From positions 2,356,001 through 2,420,000 of the forward strand of contig PVNU02000424.1 of NCBI GenBank assembly GCA_003013855.2: a stretch of 64,000 bases of DNA. Direction: 5' to 3'. This DNA is from Liriodendron chinense. Its lineage: Eukaryota; Streptophyta; Magnoliopsida; Magnoliales; Magnoliaceae. A program made the translations under genes and the position numbers. The notes under the pieces are model-generated. The model searched no databases and was not told the DNA's origin. It saw only the letters and a list, made by a program, of their open reading frames with translations. Below are positions 43,303-54,508 of this stretch, one piece after another (position 1 is the first letter of the stretch; the number at the start of each line of letters is the position of its first letter).

Positions 43303-45476
43303 ATGGCTTCTGAGGAGAGTACCGTTCCTTTAGGAGATGCTACCCCGGAATCCTCTGCTTCTAGTAACGCAAGGGTTCCAGCAGGTCAGTATACAGCGGC
43401 CGGATATCCCTCCATTCTATCGGAGAACCGGCTGCTGGAGTTACGGGAGAGATTTTCGATCCCTGACTCAGTCGATCTCCGGTTACCCAGAGACGGAGAG
43501 ACGCCAGACTCCCCTCCCCCAGGGTGTGTGGCCTTCTATGAGTATCAACTCATTCTGGGGGTTCGCCTTCCCCTCCATCCCTTCATCCGGGATGTACTTC
43601 GGTGTTATAAAATTGCCCCCGGGCAACTTATTGTGAATGGATGGAGGGTGGTCCTAAGCTCATTCGTCCTTTGGGCTCAGGCCGGGAACGGGGAGCTTAC
43701 AGCTGATGAGTTCCTCCGCATGTTCCGCTTGAAGAAGGCACCCTCCAGCGAAGGCTGGTACTATCTATGTTATTGGCACCGGGATAACTTTGTGCTGGGG
43801 AAGCCCACATCGAATTATCCCGGCTGGAGGAAGCGTTGGTTTTACGCATCTGGAAATTGGGAATTTGCTTCTTCCAGGGGCCCAAGAGTAAATCGTTTTT
43901 TCTGTGAAGGTAGGCAGTCCCGCATTGTGATCCGTTTCTTCAATAAAAGGTTTTTAAGGTTTCTCCATCTGACCCCTGTTTGTGCTCGCAGGTATCCCGG
44001 CCTTGAGAAAACCGAACTTGAAAGGGGGGATCAACGAAAAAATCGTAAAGGTGTACAAGGTGCCTATTGGTGATAGGCACGTCGAGACTTGCTTGTCTCC
44101 ACCTCGCCTTGCAGCAGCGGGCTTAATACCTGTAAGAGAAGTCGAGATGACGCAAGTTGGAGAAAAAAGAGGTTTGCTGCCCCGGCTGAAGGGCACGAGC
44201 TCTAAGAGGCAGAAGAAAATATCTGCTGGTCCATCTCACCCATCCACCGAGAAGGGTAGCGATCAGCCTGCTCCTCTCGCGAGCAAGGTGGGGGGGGGGG
44301 CTCCAGCAGGGCCCGCTAATCCTTCACTGGCGGTCGCGCCCAGGCCGCCAGTAATCAATATCGCTGACAACTCCCCGGACGGGGTAGGGTCCAGCTGTCC
44401 CCCAGCTGAGGAGGCTCGTGAGCGCACGGAGCCTCGAGAGATGGCTCCTGCCCGCGAGCTGGTACCTGCTACCGAGCAGGGACCTGCTCGCGAGGCGACG
44501 GCTCCTCCTCGCGAGCCGTCTGGGCTGATCGTTGCCCAACCTTCCGGTGGTGGAACGTATTCTGTTCCTCGCCATCTCCACCCCATCTGTAAATTCTTAT
44601 TCGAGAATGTCCCACCTCAATCCTTCGGCTCTCTTCCCGAGCCAGGCCCCGAGAGCCTCTTCCTTGAGGCAGGGATGAGGATGGCTCAGGTAGAACCTCC
44701 TAACCCAAAAACTTTATTATTTTGGTGTTTTAAGTATTTCTTCTCATCCATCTTCTTGTTTGCAGGGACTAGACCTCATCTTGCGGACGAAGCGAGACAT
44801 CGTCGCCGCTCGCCGCGTAATAGACGAGGCAGATGAAAAAAGGATTGCTTTGGAGAAGGCGGTCCTGGGGCGAGATCAACTCCTCAAATCCCGTGAGGCT
44901 GTGATTTCCAAGAAAGATGAGGAGATAAAAATCCTCATAGAGAAAGTCCAGGTGTTGACCGAAAGGTACCAAACTCTGGATAATAAGTTCGCGAAACTCG
45001 CCGACTTGAAGGAGAAGGCGGAGAGAGAGAAGGAGATCTTTCGCCAAGACAAGATCTCCCTGGAGGAGCGACTTGCGGAGGCTAGGTCGCAGCTCAAGGA
45101 GGCCTACGACAACCTAACCAAGGAGCGCAACGCTCTCGCGCAGCTTAAGGACAACTCGATCCACTGGGACGAGGAGAGAGTCGCCCTTGCGAAAATGCTC
45201 TCGGAAGAAGGGCCTCGGGCAATTTCTGAGTTCCGTTCTTCGCAGCAATATGACGACGAAAGGTACGAGTCGTATGATGCTGGTCGCGACTTTGCGCTAA
45301 GAGTAGTGCAACGAATGATCCCATCCTTTGATATGGGGGAGTTCGGTCGAGTCGTGACCACCATTGCTGCCGAAGAGCAGGCTGCTGCTGAGAACGAGGT
45401 GACTGAAGCCACTCAGGTTGACGGAGCTCCAGAAATGGGCCCTGAAATTGAGAGCGCAACTCCTCCAAGGGATTGA
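43303..45476 (+). CDS. Antisense gene of element A: putative gypsy-type transposon domain plus coiled coil, three exons
   Basis: Exons 43303-43909, 43992-44689 and 44766-45476 join in frame across two GT-AG introns of 82 and 76 bp with pyrimidine-rich ends, giving 671 residues and a TGA stop. Residues about 30-165 (LRLPRDGETPDSPPPGCVAF, YEYQLILGVRLPLHPFIRDV, FRLKKAPSSEGWYYL) match the putative gypsy-type transposon domain of plants (Pfam Transposase_28). A Pro/Ala/Glu-rich linker follows, then a long coiled coil in exon 3 (about residues 450-570). The gene lies between pol and the 3' LTR, opposite to gag-pol. No stop or shift is seen, unlike in gag-pol. Its role is unknown; such ORFs are known in Tat-lineage elements. 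A poly(A) signal-like AATGAA lies near 45535. Confidence 0.85.
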
Positions 45477-46253
45477 TTTTCTTTGTTTTCCTCTCTTGTA
45501 TTCGTGAATGGATATTGTAAACATTTATCATTAATGAAAGAAAAGAAAAAATATTTTTGGAAGTATTGTCCTCGTTGCCTTTTCCTTTTCACGCAATGAA
45601 TGCCTTCTCGTTTTTGCTTACTTTCTTTTCCTTGTACTGAATGCCTTGTTGCAACGAGAATGTGCCCAATCTGGGGGTTCGTTGCGGCCAAACGATTGAG
45701 ACCCCCAAGTTGACTTCATATCGAGTCATCAGTGAATGCGAACCCTTAATCCGAGCACGAGTTACACTGCTCGCAATTTAGGGTGTATGACGAACTGTGG
45801 TGCTCGCGATTAAGGTGTATGGCTGATTCGGGCTCGAGCTACGGTGCTCGCATTCCGGAGTGTGATCCTTCCTTACACCATTCGTGAGCAACTAACTCAT
45901 GAAAATGAATTAGACTCAATCCGGGGGTCGTACGACCATGTCCGCGTTGAGATAGACTGATCTATCGATTGAGATTTTAGTTCTACCAAGGGCAGAAGGT
46001 TGGTCAAGAGATGGTATTCATTCTCTTCGAGGCTGTTCAGGTCCATGTAAATGGAAAAGCAACCAACTAGTAATGATTTCAGTCCTACCAAAGGTAGGTA
46101 ATTGGCCAAGAGGATGTGTAAGCACTCTCTTCAGGGCTATTCAGGTCCATATAAATGGAGTAGCAGCCAAAAGATATCTTTTACTTTATTCATAAAATGC
46201 TATAATAAACTACATCGAATCTAAGGGTAGTATCGTAGCAAATGCTCCACGTG
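45477..46253. other. Non-coding gap of A between the antisense gene and integrase
   Basis: No gene. Two imperfect tandem units of about 106 bp lie at roughly 45965-46180, each with TCAGGTCCAT and AAATGGA. Part of this sequence is shared with C at 54710-54860. The 3' ends of sense and antisense transcripts would overlap here. Confidence 0.6.
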
Positions 46254-47090
46254 CTAAGGGCGACGTACAGGCTTCCCGTGCATGTCTTCAAGATAATAAG
46301 TACCGGGTCGCACAACCCTAATAACCCGATACGGGCCTTCCCAATTCGGATCCAATGAACGAACAGGAACTCCAAGATTTCGCCTTAGAACCAAATCTCC
46401 GAACTGGAAGGATCTAGGTCGAACCTTTGCATTTCGATAACGAGCAATACGTTGTTGATATGCTGCCACTCGTACTTGGGAAGCATTTCTTCGCTCTTCC
46501 AAGAGATCGAGATGAAGTCGGATATTTTCCTGATTGCTCGCGGGATCATACTGTTCGATCCGATATGAGGGCACTTGAATTTCCACTGGTACCACTGCGT
46601 CAACACCAAATGCTAAGGAGAAAGGAGTTTCACCTGTCGATGTACAAGCTGTGGTTCTATAGGCCCATAACACTTCTGGAAGAAGTTCTGGCCACACCCC
46701 TTTACATTCACTTAGCTTGGTCTTTAAATGATGCTTTATAATTTTATTCACTGCCTCGACCTGCCCATTCGCCTGTGGATGATATGGAGAAGTGCGGAGA
46801 TTACGTATTTTCCATTTGTCGCAAAATTCATCAAAGGCTGCGTTGTCGAACTGCGTTCCGTTATCGGTAATTATAGTATGAGGAAGTCCGAAGCGACATA
46901 TAATATTTCTCCACATAAACTTAGTAGTTTGTTTTTCAGTAATTTTGGCTAATGGTTCTGCCTCGGCCCATTTGGTGAAATAATCAACCGCCACGATCGC
47001 GAACCTATTCTGTCCCTTTCCCATAGGTAAGGGACCGATGATATCGATCCCCCACTGAGCAAAAGGCCAAGGGCTATCGACTGGGGTCAT
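46254..47090 (-). pseudogene. Integrase core and C-terminal domain of element A
   Basis: Asp in QWGIDIIGPL, Asp in ITDNGTQFDN and Glu in NGQVEAVNKIIKH form the catalytic triad. The C-terminal part has GDLVLRRNLGVP and WEGPYRVIRVVRPGTYYL. It is open over its length but starts in another frame than the upstream part: a frameshift near 47090 follows VPSEQ. Confidence 0.88.
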
Positions 47091-48625
47091 CCGTTCTGTT
47101 CAGACGGTACGCGAGGTATAGGTTGATATCGTTGACACTTGTCGCATTTTTTAGAAAATTCTATGGCATCTGCTTTCATAGTAGGCCAATAATATCCTTG
47201 CCTCATCGCTTTATATGCTAGAGATCGCCCCCTGGGATGATTACCACATGCCCCCTGGTGTACTTCATCTAGAACACGATGTGCTTCTTCTGGGTGAAGA
47301 CACCTCAAATAAGGCAAGGAGAAGCTTTTTCGCAACAAGATTCCATCTTGTAAGGTGTACCTGGCAGCTCGAAGCTGAATTTGTCTTGCAGCTTTCTTGT
47401 TTTCTGGTAGGTATCCATCTCTGAGATAAAGGATGATAGGATCCATCCAGCATGGAGACGATTGTACCGAAATAACTTGTTCGGGAGTTACTTGGTCGAT
47501 ACTCAAGTGTTGACGGTGCTCGATGGGGATCGAATGTGATAGTTCTGATTCTGGTGCAGAAGCGAGTTTTGCCAAGGAATCGGCAAGTTGGTTCTGCTCG
47601 CGAGGGATATGGAATATTTTGTAAGTCTTCAGTTTGGCGAACAGGATGAGGACACGAGACTTGTATAAGGCCATTCTTTCTTCTTTGGTTTCGAATTCGC
47701 CAAGAACTTGGTTGACAATGAGCTGGGAGTCGCTATGAATTATCAAATTCTGGACTGCGAGGACAACGGCTAGCTCGAGGCCAACAATAAGGGCCTCATA
47801 TTCTGCTTCATTATTGGAGACGCGTGATTCGAAACGCAGAGCGTATTGAAAATGCGACCCGTCTGGAGCCACTAAAATCAGGCCCGCTCCACTGCCACTG
47901 GCCCGTGACGACCCGTCCACGAAGAGCGACCAAGGAGGTTGATCGCTGGTCATGACGCTATCTTCAGAAGAATATGTAAATTCGGCGATGAAGTCAGCCA
48001 CGGCCTGGCCTTTGACTGCGGTCCTAGGACAGAATGAAATATCATGCTCGCTGATCTCGACCGCCCATTTAGTTAAGCGCCCGGAAGCCTCAGGCTTTTG
48101 AAGGACTTGACGTAGTGGATGATTTGTTGGTACTAAAATGGCATGGGCTTGAAAGTATGGTCGCAGTTTTCGAGCTGCCGTGATTAAGGCTAGGGCCAGT
48201 TTCTCCAAATCAGAATACCTAGTTTCTGCATCAACCATTGCTCGACTGATATAATAAACGGGCCTTTGTACCCCGGAATCTTCTCTTATTAAAGCGGCAC
48301 TAACGGCCGTGGAAGACACAGATAAATAAAGAATGAGTTGCTCATGCGCCACAGGCTTAGATAAAATGGGGGGAGCGCTCATATATTGCTTCAGTTGTTG
48401 AAAAGCTTCTTCACATTGAGGTGTCCACTTCCAATCAGACTTGGCCGTTGCACGAAGGAGTTTGAAAAAGGGCAGGCACTTGTCGGATGCTCGCGAGATG
48501 AACCTGTTCAATGATGCGATGCGACCAGCTAGACGCTGAACGTCCTTCAGAGTCACTGGGGATTTCATCTCTATCAATGCTTTAATCTTTTCGGGATTCG
48601 CCTCAATTCCGCGTTGGCCAACCAT
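47087..48625 (-). pseudogene. RT thumb, dual RNase H and integrase zinc finger of element A
   Basis: It starts with MVGQRGIEANPEKIKAL of the RT thumb, then RNase H (LILYLSVSSTAVSAALIR, LEKLALALITAARKLRPYF), a second RNase H-like domain (SLFVDGSSRASGSGAGL, NNEAEYEALI, IIHSDSQLIVNQVLG) and the integrase finger (HQGACGNHPRGRS, CDKCQRY). The dual RNase H marks the Tat lineage. The start is offset from the RT palm by a 1-base shift near 48640. Confidence 0.88.
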
Positions 48626-50669
48626 GAACCCAAGAAATTTCCCTGCAGACTACTCCAAACGCACATTTTTCTGGATTTAATTTCATCTGATACTTCCTCA
48701 TCAGATCAAAGGCTTCTCGAAGATCAGGAATGTGGTCATCTTCATCGATGCTTTTCACAAGCATATCGTCAACATAAACTTCCATGTTCCTACCGATTTG
48801 AGCAGCGAATATTTTGTTGACAAGACGCTGATAAGTGGCCCCTGCATTTTTGAGACCAAACGGCATTACCTGGTAGCAATATAGTCCTCGATCTGTGATG
48901 AAGGCAGTATGTTGGCCATCAGGTGGATGCATCATAATCTGGTTGTAACCAGAGTAAGCATCCATAAAACTGAGGAGGGCGTGTCCAGCTGTCGAGTCGA
49001 CCAACTGGTCGATTCGTGGTGTCGGGAAGCTATCTTTGGGACATGCTTTGTTTAAGTCTGAATAATCGACGCACATCCTCCATTTGCCATTAGCTTTCCG
49101 GACGAGAACTACGTTGGCGACCCACTGTGGGTAGTCAACTTCTTTTATGAAATTTGCCGCGAGCAGCTTCTCAACTTCAGTTTTGATCGCCATTTGTCTT
49201 TCTGCAGTGAAGGCACGTCGACGCTGATGTACGGGTTTATGCTTTGGGTCAATGTTGAGACGATGTACGATGACATTAGGATCGATGCCCGGCATATCTT
49301 TATGAGACCAAGCAAACACGTCCTGGTATTCAGTGAGGAAACGGATCAAATCTTCGCGGTGGATACTGTTTAAGGAGGAACCGATGTACACGATCTTAGA
49401 CTGGTCGTCTTCGGTCAAGCGGATCGCCACTGTTTCCTCCCCTGGAGTTCCTGATTTCAGAGCACTTTCTCTTGGATCCAACGCGGTGGCGAGCACGTCG
49501 GATGAACCTTGAACTATTTCCATGACAGGCGTCGCTTGAGCCTTCTTTCGATCTTGGAGGGCTATCTGGTAACAGGATCGTGCCTCCTGCTGACTTCCTC
49601 GCACGACCCCTATGCCATTTGGGGTCGGAAATTTAACGCATAAATATGATGGGTGCAAGGCCGCTCCAACCTTAGTTAGTGACGGTCTCCCCAAGATGGC
49701 GTTATATGCTGATTTTCGATCTACGACGAGGAAGTTTACGAAGACGGTGGTCTTCGCTGGACTCTCCCCAAAGGTGACTGGGAGATCGATACTTCCTTCA
49801 GGTGTCACCACTTCTCCTCCAAAGCCGACAAGAGGGGTCGATACTGGCTTGAGGAGGTTTCTGGCAAGTGCCATCTTGTCGAAAGCCTCCAAATACAGAA
49901 TATCGGCCGAGCTACCTGTATCCACCATAATTCGATGAGTCAGATAATTTGATACCTTCAGTGTGACTACGATGGAATCTTCATGAGGGAAATGAATTCC
50001 CGCTGCATCTTCGAGGGTGAAAGAAATTGGGGGATGGTTAGCTTTCGAAGAGTTGGACGTTTGTTCCAGCCAATAGATCTGCTGGGGTTCTTTGGACGCC
50101 TTTCGGGCGTATGCCTTTCTTGAAGCTTGAGAGTCACCCCCGCAAGCTGGACCCCCGACGATAGTGCGAATTTCTCCTGTGGGCTCAGCATCCTCTTGGT
50201 CGGTTTGATGATGAGACGGTTCCTTTTGGCGAGATGAGGTTTTCGCCCTTTCTGGTGACCTATTTTTACGAGCAACATAATCCTGGAGATGGCCTTTTCG
50301 AATGAGGGCTTCGATATGGTCTCGTAGAGAGATACAGTCCTGGGTCCTATGCCCGTGATCTTTGTGGAAGTAACAGAACTTACTCTTATCTCTCTTCTCG
50401 GGATCGGATTTAATCTTTGCAGGCCACTTCACATATGGCTTGTGTTTTATCTCCATTAGAACCTTTTCAGGAGACCGATTAAGAGGAGTGTAATTATGAT
50501 ATTTACCAGAGTAAGGCTTCCTGGGAGAACGATCGCGCTGATCGCGATGGTATTTTTTATCTGTAGAAGTTCCTTCTGGCTTGCGTTTCTTACTTTGTAC
50601 TCCATGGCGTGTCAATGCGACTTCTTCTGCATTGATATATTTCTGAGCTTTGGCTTGGAATTCCGCCAT
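48603..50669 (-). pseudogene. Gag C-terminus, protease and RT palm of element A
   Basis: One frame of 688 residues. The gag knuckle is CYFHKDHGHRTQDC (about residue 97-110); protease has MVDTGSSADILYLEAF; RT has WVANVVLVRKANGKWRMCVD, SFMDAYSGYNQI, VMPFGLKNAGATYQRLV and YVDDMLVKS. It ends after CAFGV by a frameshift. Upstream, the first gag part is in another frame. Confidence 0.9.
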
Positions 50670-50763
50670 AGTTTTCGGCGGGCTCTTATCTAAGGCAAAC
50701 CTAAATTTCTCGCTCGTTATTCCAGCAATGAGGGCTGTGAGACCCTTTTCTTCAGTGTAACCC

Positions 50764-51705
50764 TCAGTTTGAACGGACTTCGGCAGTGAACCGTACTGTG
50801 AACTCTTTTATTGTCTCCCCATGTTGCTGTTTCAGATTCATCAGATGGGAGGCTGGCTTTTTAATGCGAATACTTCCCATGAATTGAGAAAGAAATATCT
50901 CCGATAATTGGGAAAAGGAACTGATGGAAAGAGGCTTTAACCCCCGAAACCACGCACGAGCCGCTTCCTTCAATGTAAGGGGAAAAGCCCTACACATGAT
51001 TTCTGAACCATATCCCTCCAACTCCATGAGGGACCTATAAGTTTCCAGATGTTCCAGAGGATCGCCAATGCCTGTGTACGGAGCGATAACAGGCGTTCGA
51101 TACTTTCTGGGCAACGGGGCTTCCATGACCTCGCTTGTGAAGGGAGATTCAGATTGATGTATTGCCGCCATGATAGCAGATGGCCGATTTGCCTGGTATC
51201 TCTGCTCCATGACATCAAAACGGTCTTGGATTCTTTTGAGATCTCCTTCCCATGGCAAGGTATAGCTAGACGTTTCGGCGGTGGAGCCTTGCGGTTGAGG
51301 TTGTCGAGATGAACTGGAATGTATAGAATGCGGAGACGGCACAGGGGGATGGCCTCCAAGTGGTGGGACCTGTGGTTCATCCATAGAATGTCTGGAAGCA
51401 ACTGGTATGGGTGGCGGTGGTAATCCTTCGGAGGGTTGTCTTTGCGGTTCAGGGAAGTGCTGATCAAGCCGATTTGACAGTGCCTGAACTCCGGCGTTTA
51501 GAGTTAGGAGAGTGTTCCCGAGGAATCGTAGGACATCATCCTGATTTCCAGAGGCCTCCAATAATGGATTTGTTTATGGCATATTTGGGGCTCCTTGAGG
51601 GATATCCGTCGGAACAGGTGGGAGGGCAGGTGCGGATTCCGTCTCACCGGGTGGAGGTGGTGCCTGCCTCAAAGTTGAAGGATGAACAGTCTTTTTAGGA
51701 GGCAT
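50764..51705 (-). pseudogene. Gag N-terminal part of element A
   Basis: ATG at 51703-51705 is followed by 43 codons and a TAA (51574-51576); the same frame stays open from there to 50764. It has YTGIGDPLEHLETYRSLMEL and FPLTLKEAARAWFRGLKP, the retrotransposon gag domain, also found in C. A 1-base shift near 50775 ends it before the rest of gag. So one nonsense codon and one frameshift lie in gag alone. Confidence 0.87.
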
Positions 51706-51758
51706 CACCGAAGGATTTTGATCGGTGGTTAACACGATTGATTTTAATGATCAAGTCG

Positions 51759-51776
51759 TTCCCACAGACGGCGCCA
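51759..51776 (-). promoter_or_regulatory. Primer binding site of element A
   Basis: The minus strand reads TGGCGCCGTCTGTGGGAA three bases inside the 5' LTR. It is a common Tat-lineage PBS, nearly the same as that of C. Confidence 0.9.
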
Positions 51777-51779
51777 AAC

Positions 51780-52653
51780 TGTTAATGTCAAATTTTGTAA
51801 TGAGATCCTCCGGCTTTTCTCCTCCGCTCCAACAGGGATTTCCACCACCAGACCTGAAGCAAGACAGCAAATAAGGGTGGCTGGGGACCAGCCGTTAGCC
51901 CTCCGACGCTTAAGTTAGGCCACAGAAGAGAAGCCAAGCAAAACGGGATCAAGATTGAATGATGAGTACGTACCCCCTCTTCAATGGAGCCATCCCCTTA
52001 TATAGATCTGAAACAATCCAATCTGTTACGTGAGATGTCGAAATCCCGTTGATGTCGCACACGATACTGAGAATCCGCTGATTTCGTGGGATAAGATCCT
52101 ATCTTTTTAGTCAGATCCAACCCAATGATTTATTCCAACAATCACGCCCCTAGATGGTAATCCCTTGAAATCCGGCTGGTTCCGGCCGGAAGCCATAGTT
52201 GGAGTCATGGCCTCCGAAAAGGAAGGAGACGCCCGTAGCTGGGAGTCACGGCCTCCGAAAAGGAAGGAGACGCCCGTAGTAAAGCTGCTCGCAGGTTAAA
52301 ATGTGGTCGCGAGTCCAAGTACATATTTTGGGTGTAATATCTTTCAACGACTTGTGAGAAGGTCTGATCGCGAATCTAGTTTTTCATATTTGACCATCCA
52401 TGACTCCAGACCAGATGATCTCGAGAGTCGAATGGGCGTTCCGTACTTGTCCAATATTCGACTCCAGACCAGATGATCTCGAGAGTCGAATGGGCGTTCC
52501 GTACTTGTCCAATATTCGACTCTCGATCAGATGATCTCGAGAGTCGAATGGGCGTCCCGCACTTGTCCAATATTCGACTCTCGATCAGATGATCTCGAGA
52601 GTCGAATGGACATTTCCACGTGAAATCTTATCTCCACCATTTTGCCTATAACA
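51780..52653 (-). repeat. 5' LTR of element A (874 bp)
   Basis: It matches 42039-42871 with about four transitions. The 41-bp excess is a second unit at 52239-52279, similar but not identical to the unit before it. The four-unit palindrome array is at about 52390-52615. Confidence 0.96.
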
Positions 52654-52658
52654 GTCAC

Positions 52659-54125
52659 GTACCCTCCCGCCGGGGTCTCCCAATCCAGGGAATAGTGAAT
52701 GAAGAGATGGACTCTCAAAAACTAGACATACCTAGACGATTGAGCCCCGATTCGATGCCTTTGATGAGTAGCTTCAGCTCCACGTGCTTCAGCTTCTCTT
52801 TGTGCTCCCAAGATCAGCTACCGATGCAAATGATGAGGATATGTTGATGCCGGGTAGTTGGGAGAGAGTTGGTTTAGTTCCTCTTGCCTATTCAATGCAA
52901 TGGTAATGAGGGAACTACCAAACTTCAAGCATTCAATGGCTATAAATGACCTGATAGATATATTTTAAAGGTAGGTCAGCCATGAATGAATGTCTTGAGT
53001 TCATACTTCAAGCTGAGCTTTGAATACTCAGTGAAAAGCCATTAATGGCTAGGTTTGAATGATGAACTCAAGGGGAACAAGAGCAAAGAGGGTAGGAGGA
53101 TGTGAGTAAAAGCTCTCTCTCTTAGCTCTTGAAGGATGTTGAATGCATAACATAAAAGACCTTAAGTCCTGGCTATATAGAGCCCCAAATGATAGCCCCA
53201 ACAGATCAAAAATGGTTACGACCGACCTGTCAGAGAAAGGTCTGAACCGGTCGGACAGACCGGTCGTCATTTGAAATCCAAGGCTATAACTGGGACTGGC
53301 GGACCGGTCGGACCCCCTTGCTATAGAAGTTCAGAATACTGGCCGACCGGTCTTGACCGGTCGGACCCCCTTGCTGGATGAAGTTCAGAATACTGGCCGA
53401 CCGGTCTTGACCGGTCGGCTGTGCTTGCTGGACAGTTGGCTTTTGAAGGCCGACCGGTCAAGACCGGTCGGACCCCCTTGCTGGAATATCAACACTGTGA
53501 AGGCCGACCGGTCTTGACCGGTCGGCTACCTTTCTAAATAGAGCAGCAAGGCTGCTGGAGTGATTGTACATAGCTGGCCGACCGGTCAAGACCGGTCGGC
53601 TGTTCATTTGAAGTTCTTCCAGCAGGGATCTGAAGTTCTTTGAATATACTGGCCGACCGGTCAAGACCGGTTGGCTGCCCATTTGCTTCACTACAGCAAG
53701 CTGCTGTTGTGTTGAGAAGCCTGGCCTGACCGGTCAAGACCGGTCGACTTGTCTAGATGGATTGCTGTGACAAAGTTCTTCAACACATCAGCGGATTACT
53801 TCAAGTTATGAAGTGATGAGGTGCATATAGTCCAATGTATGGACATATCTTCAATACGTTTCGCACCAGCCATGGACCACAAGTCTGTTCAACTCGTGTA
53901 AGGGTCAAGAGGGTAAAATGTGTGAGTCTTTACGCCATTCTTTGATGTTTTGGGTTTCCTATGGTCGATCTATATGCAACTTACCTGGGATCTTGTTTCA
54001 GCATGAGCTTGAGCAATGGACGAAGCGTAATCTTCAGGCCTTGATTCTTTAATACTTCGACCGGGGCTCACACGACAAGGCGCGACCAACCAACACGCCA
54101 ATTGACAACAAAAGATGTACTAACA
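52659..54125 (-). repeat. 5' LTR of element B, part right of A
   Basis: It corresponds to 22634-24101 and includes the second copy of the palindrome array (about 53215-53750) and of the TATA box (CTATATAG near 53173-53180). In element orientation this is the promoter half of the LTR. Insertion of A between promoter and transcript end of the LTR would disrupt B transcripts. The palindromes match those of the left LTR almost base for base. Confidence 0.94.
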
Positions 54126-54508
54126 CTACTCACATGTCTGGAGCTGCTCACATGTTCGGGAGCTGCTCACATGTTGAGAGCTGCTCACAAGCCGAGCTGC
54201 TCGCATGTTGAGATGCGACCCCTTTCAACGACCAGGAGCCGAGCTGCTCGCATGTTGAGATGCGACCCCTTTCAGCTCGCATGTTCGGGAGCTGCTCACA
54301 TGTCGTGAGCTGCTCACATGTCGTGAGCTGCTTACATGTTGGGAGCCTCCCCTGGCGGGGGTGTATAGGCGGTCGCAGGTTTGAGTTGTATACAAGACGT
54401 GAGCAAGAAGGCTCGTTAGTCAGATGGTTTGGTCGTGACTTTATGGAGAGACGCTCGCTGGTCGCATATCTTTTATACTTCTTCAACGACCAACTTTATT
54501 TTACAACA
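54126..54508 (-). repeat. 3' LTR of element C, part right of B
   Basis: After the target duplication CTACT the CTCACATGT array continues, followed by a unique part that matches 58555-58725 and ends in ACAACA. The PPT-like GGGAGGCATC (minus) is directly next to it at 54509-54518. Confidence 0.9.

Larger units (their letters stand above)
42039..52653 (-). mobile_element. Element A: young Tat-type Ty3/gypsy element with antisense gene
   Basis: LTRs of 833 and 874 bp, PBS, PPT, gag-pol and an antisense three-exon gene are all present. The target duplication GTCAC is at 42034-42038 and 52654-52658. The LTRs differ by about four transitions plus one 41-bp indel, so insertion is recent. Yet gag-pol has a nonsense codon and three frameshifts, so it was probably moved by another copy or decayed in the last replication cycle. 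Confidence 0.95.
22148..54125 (-). mobile_element. Element B: SIRE-like Ty1/copia retrotransposon, split by F and A
   Basis: LTRs of about 1954 bp, a tRNA-iMet PBS, a PPT, gag, protease, integrase, RT and RNase H in copia order, and an extra ORF downstream of pol define a SIRE-type element. The target duplication CTACT is at 22143-22147 and 54126-54130. Taking out F and A leaves about 12.0 kb, a usual SIRE size. The two LTRs differ by a few percent (about 20 differences noted in the parts compared), more than those of A, which agrees with A being nested in B. Confidence 0.95.

Noticed and set aside
44287..44299. Run of G in exon 2 of the antisense gene as a possible frameshift
   Set aside because: The frame passes through it and stays open to the next splice site, and coding pattern agrees on both sides.
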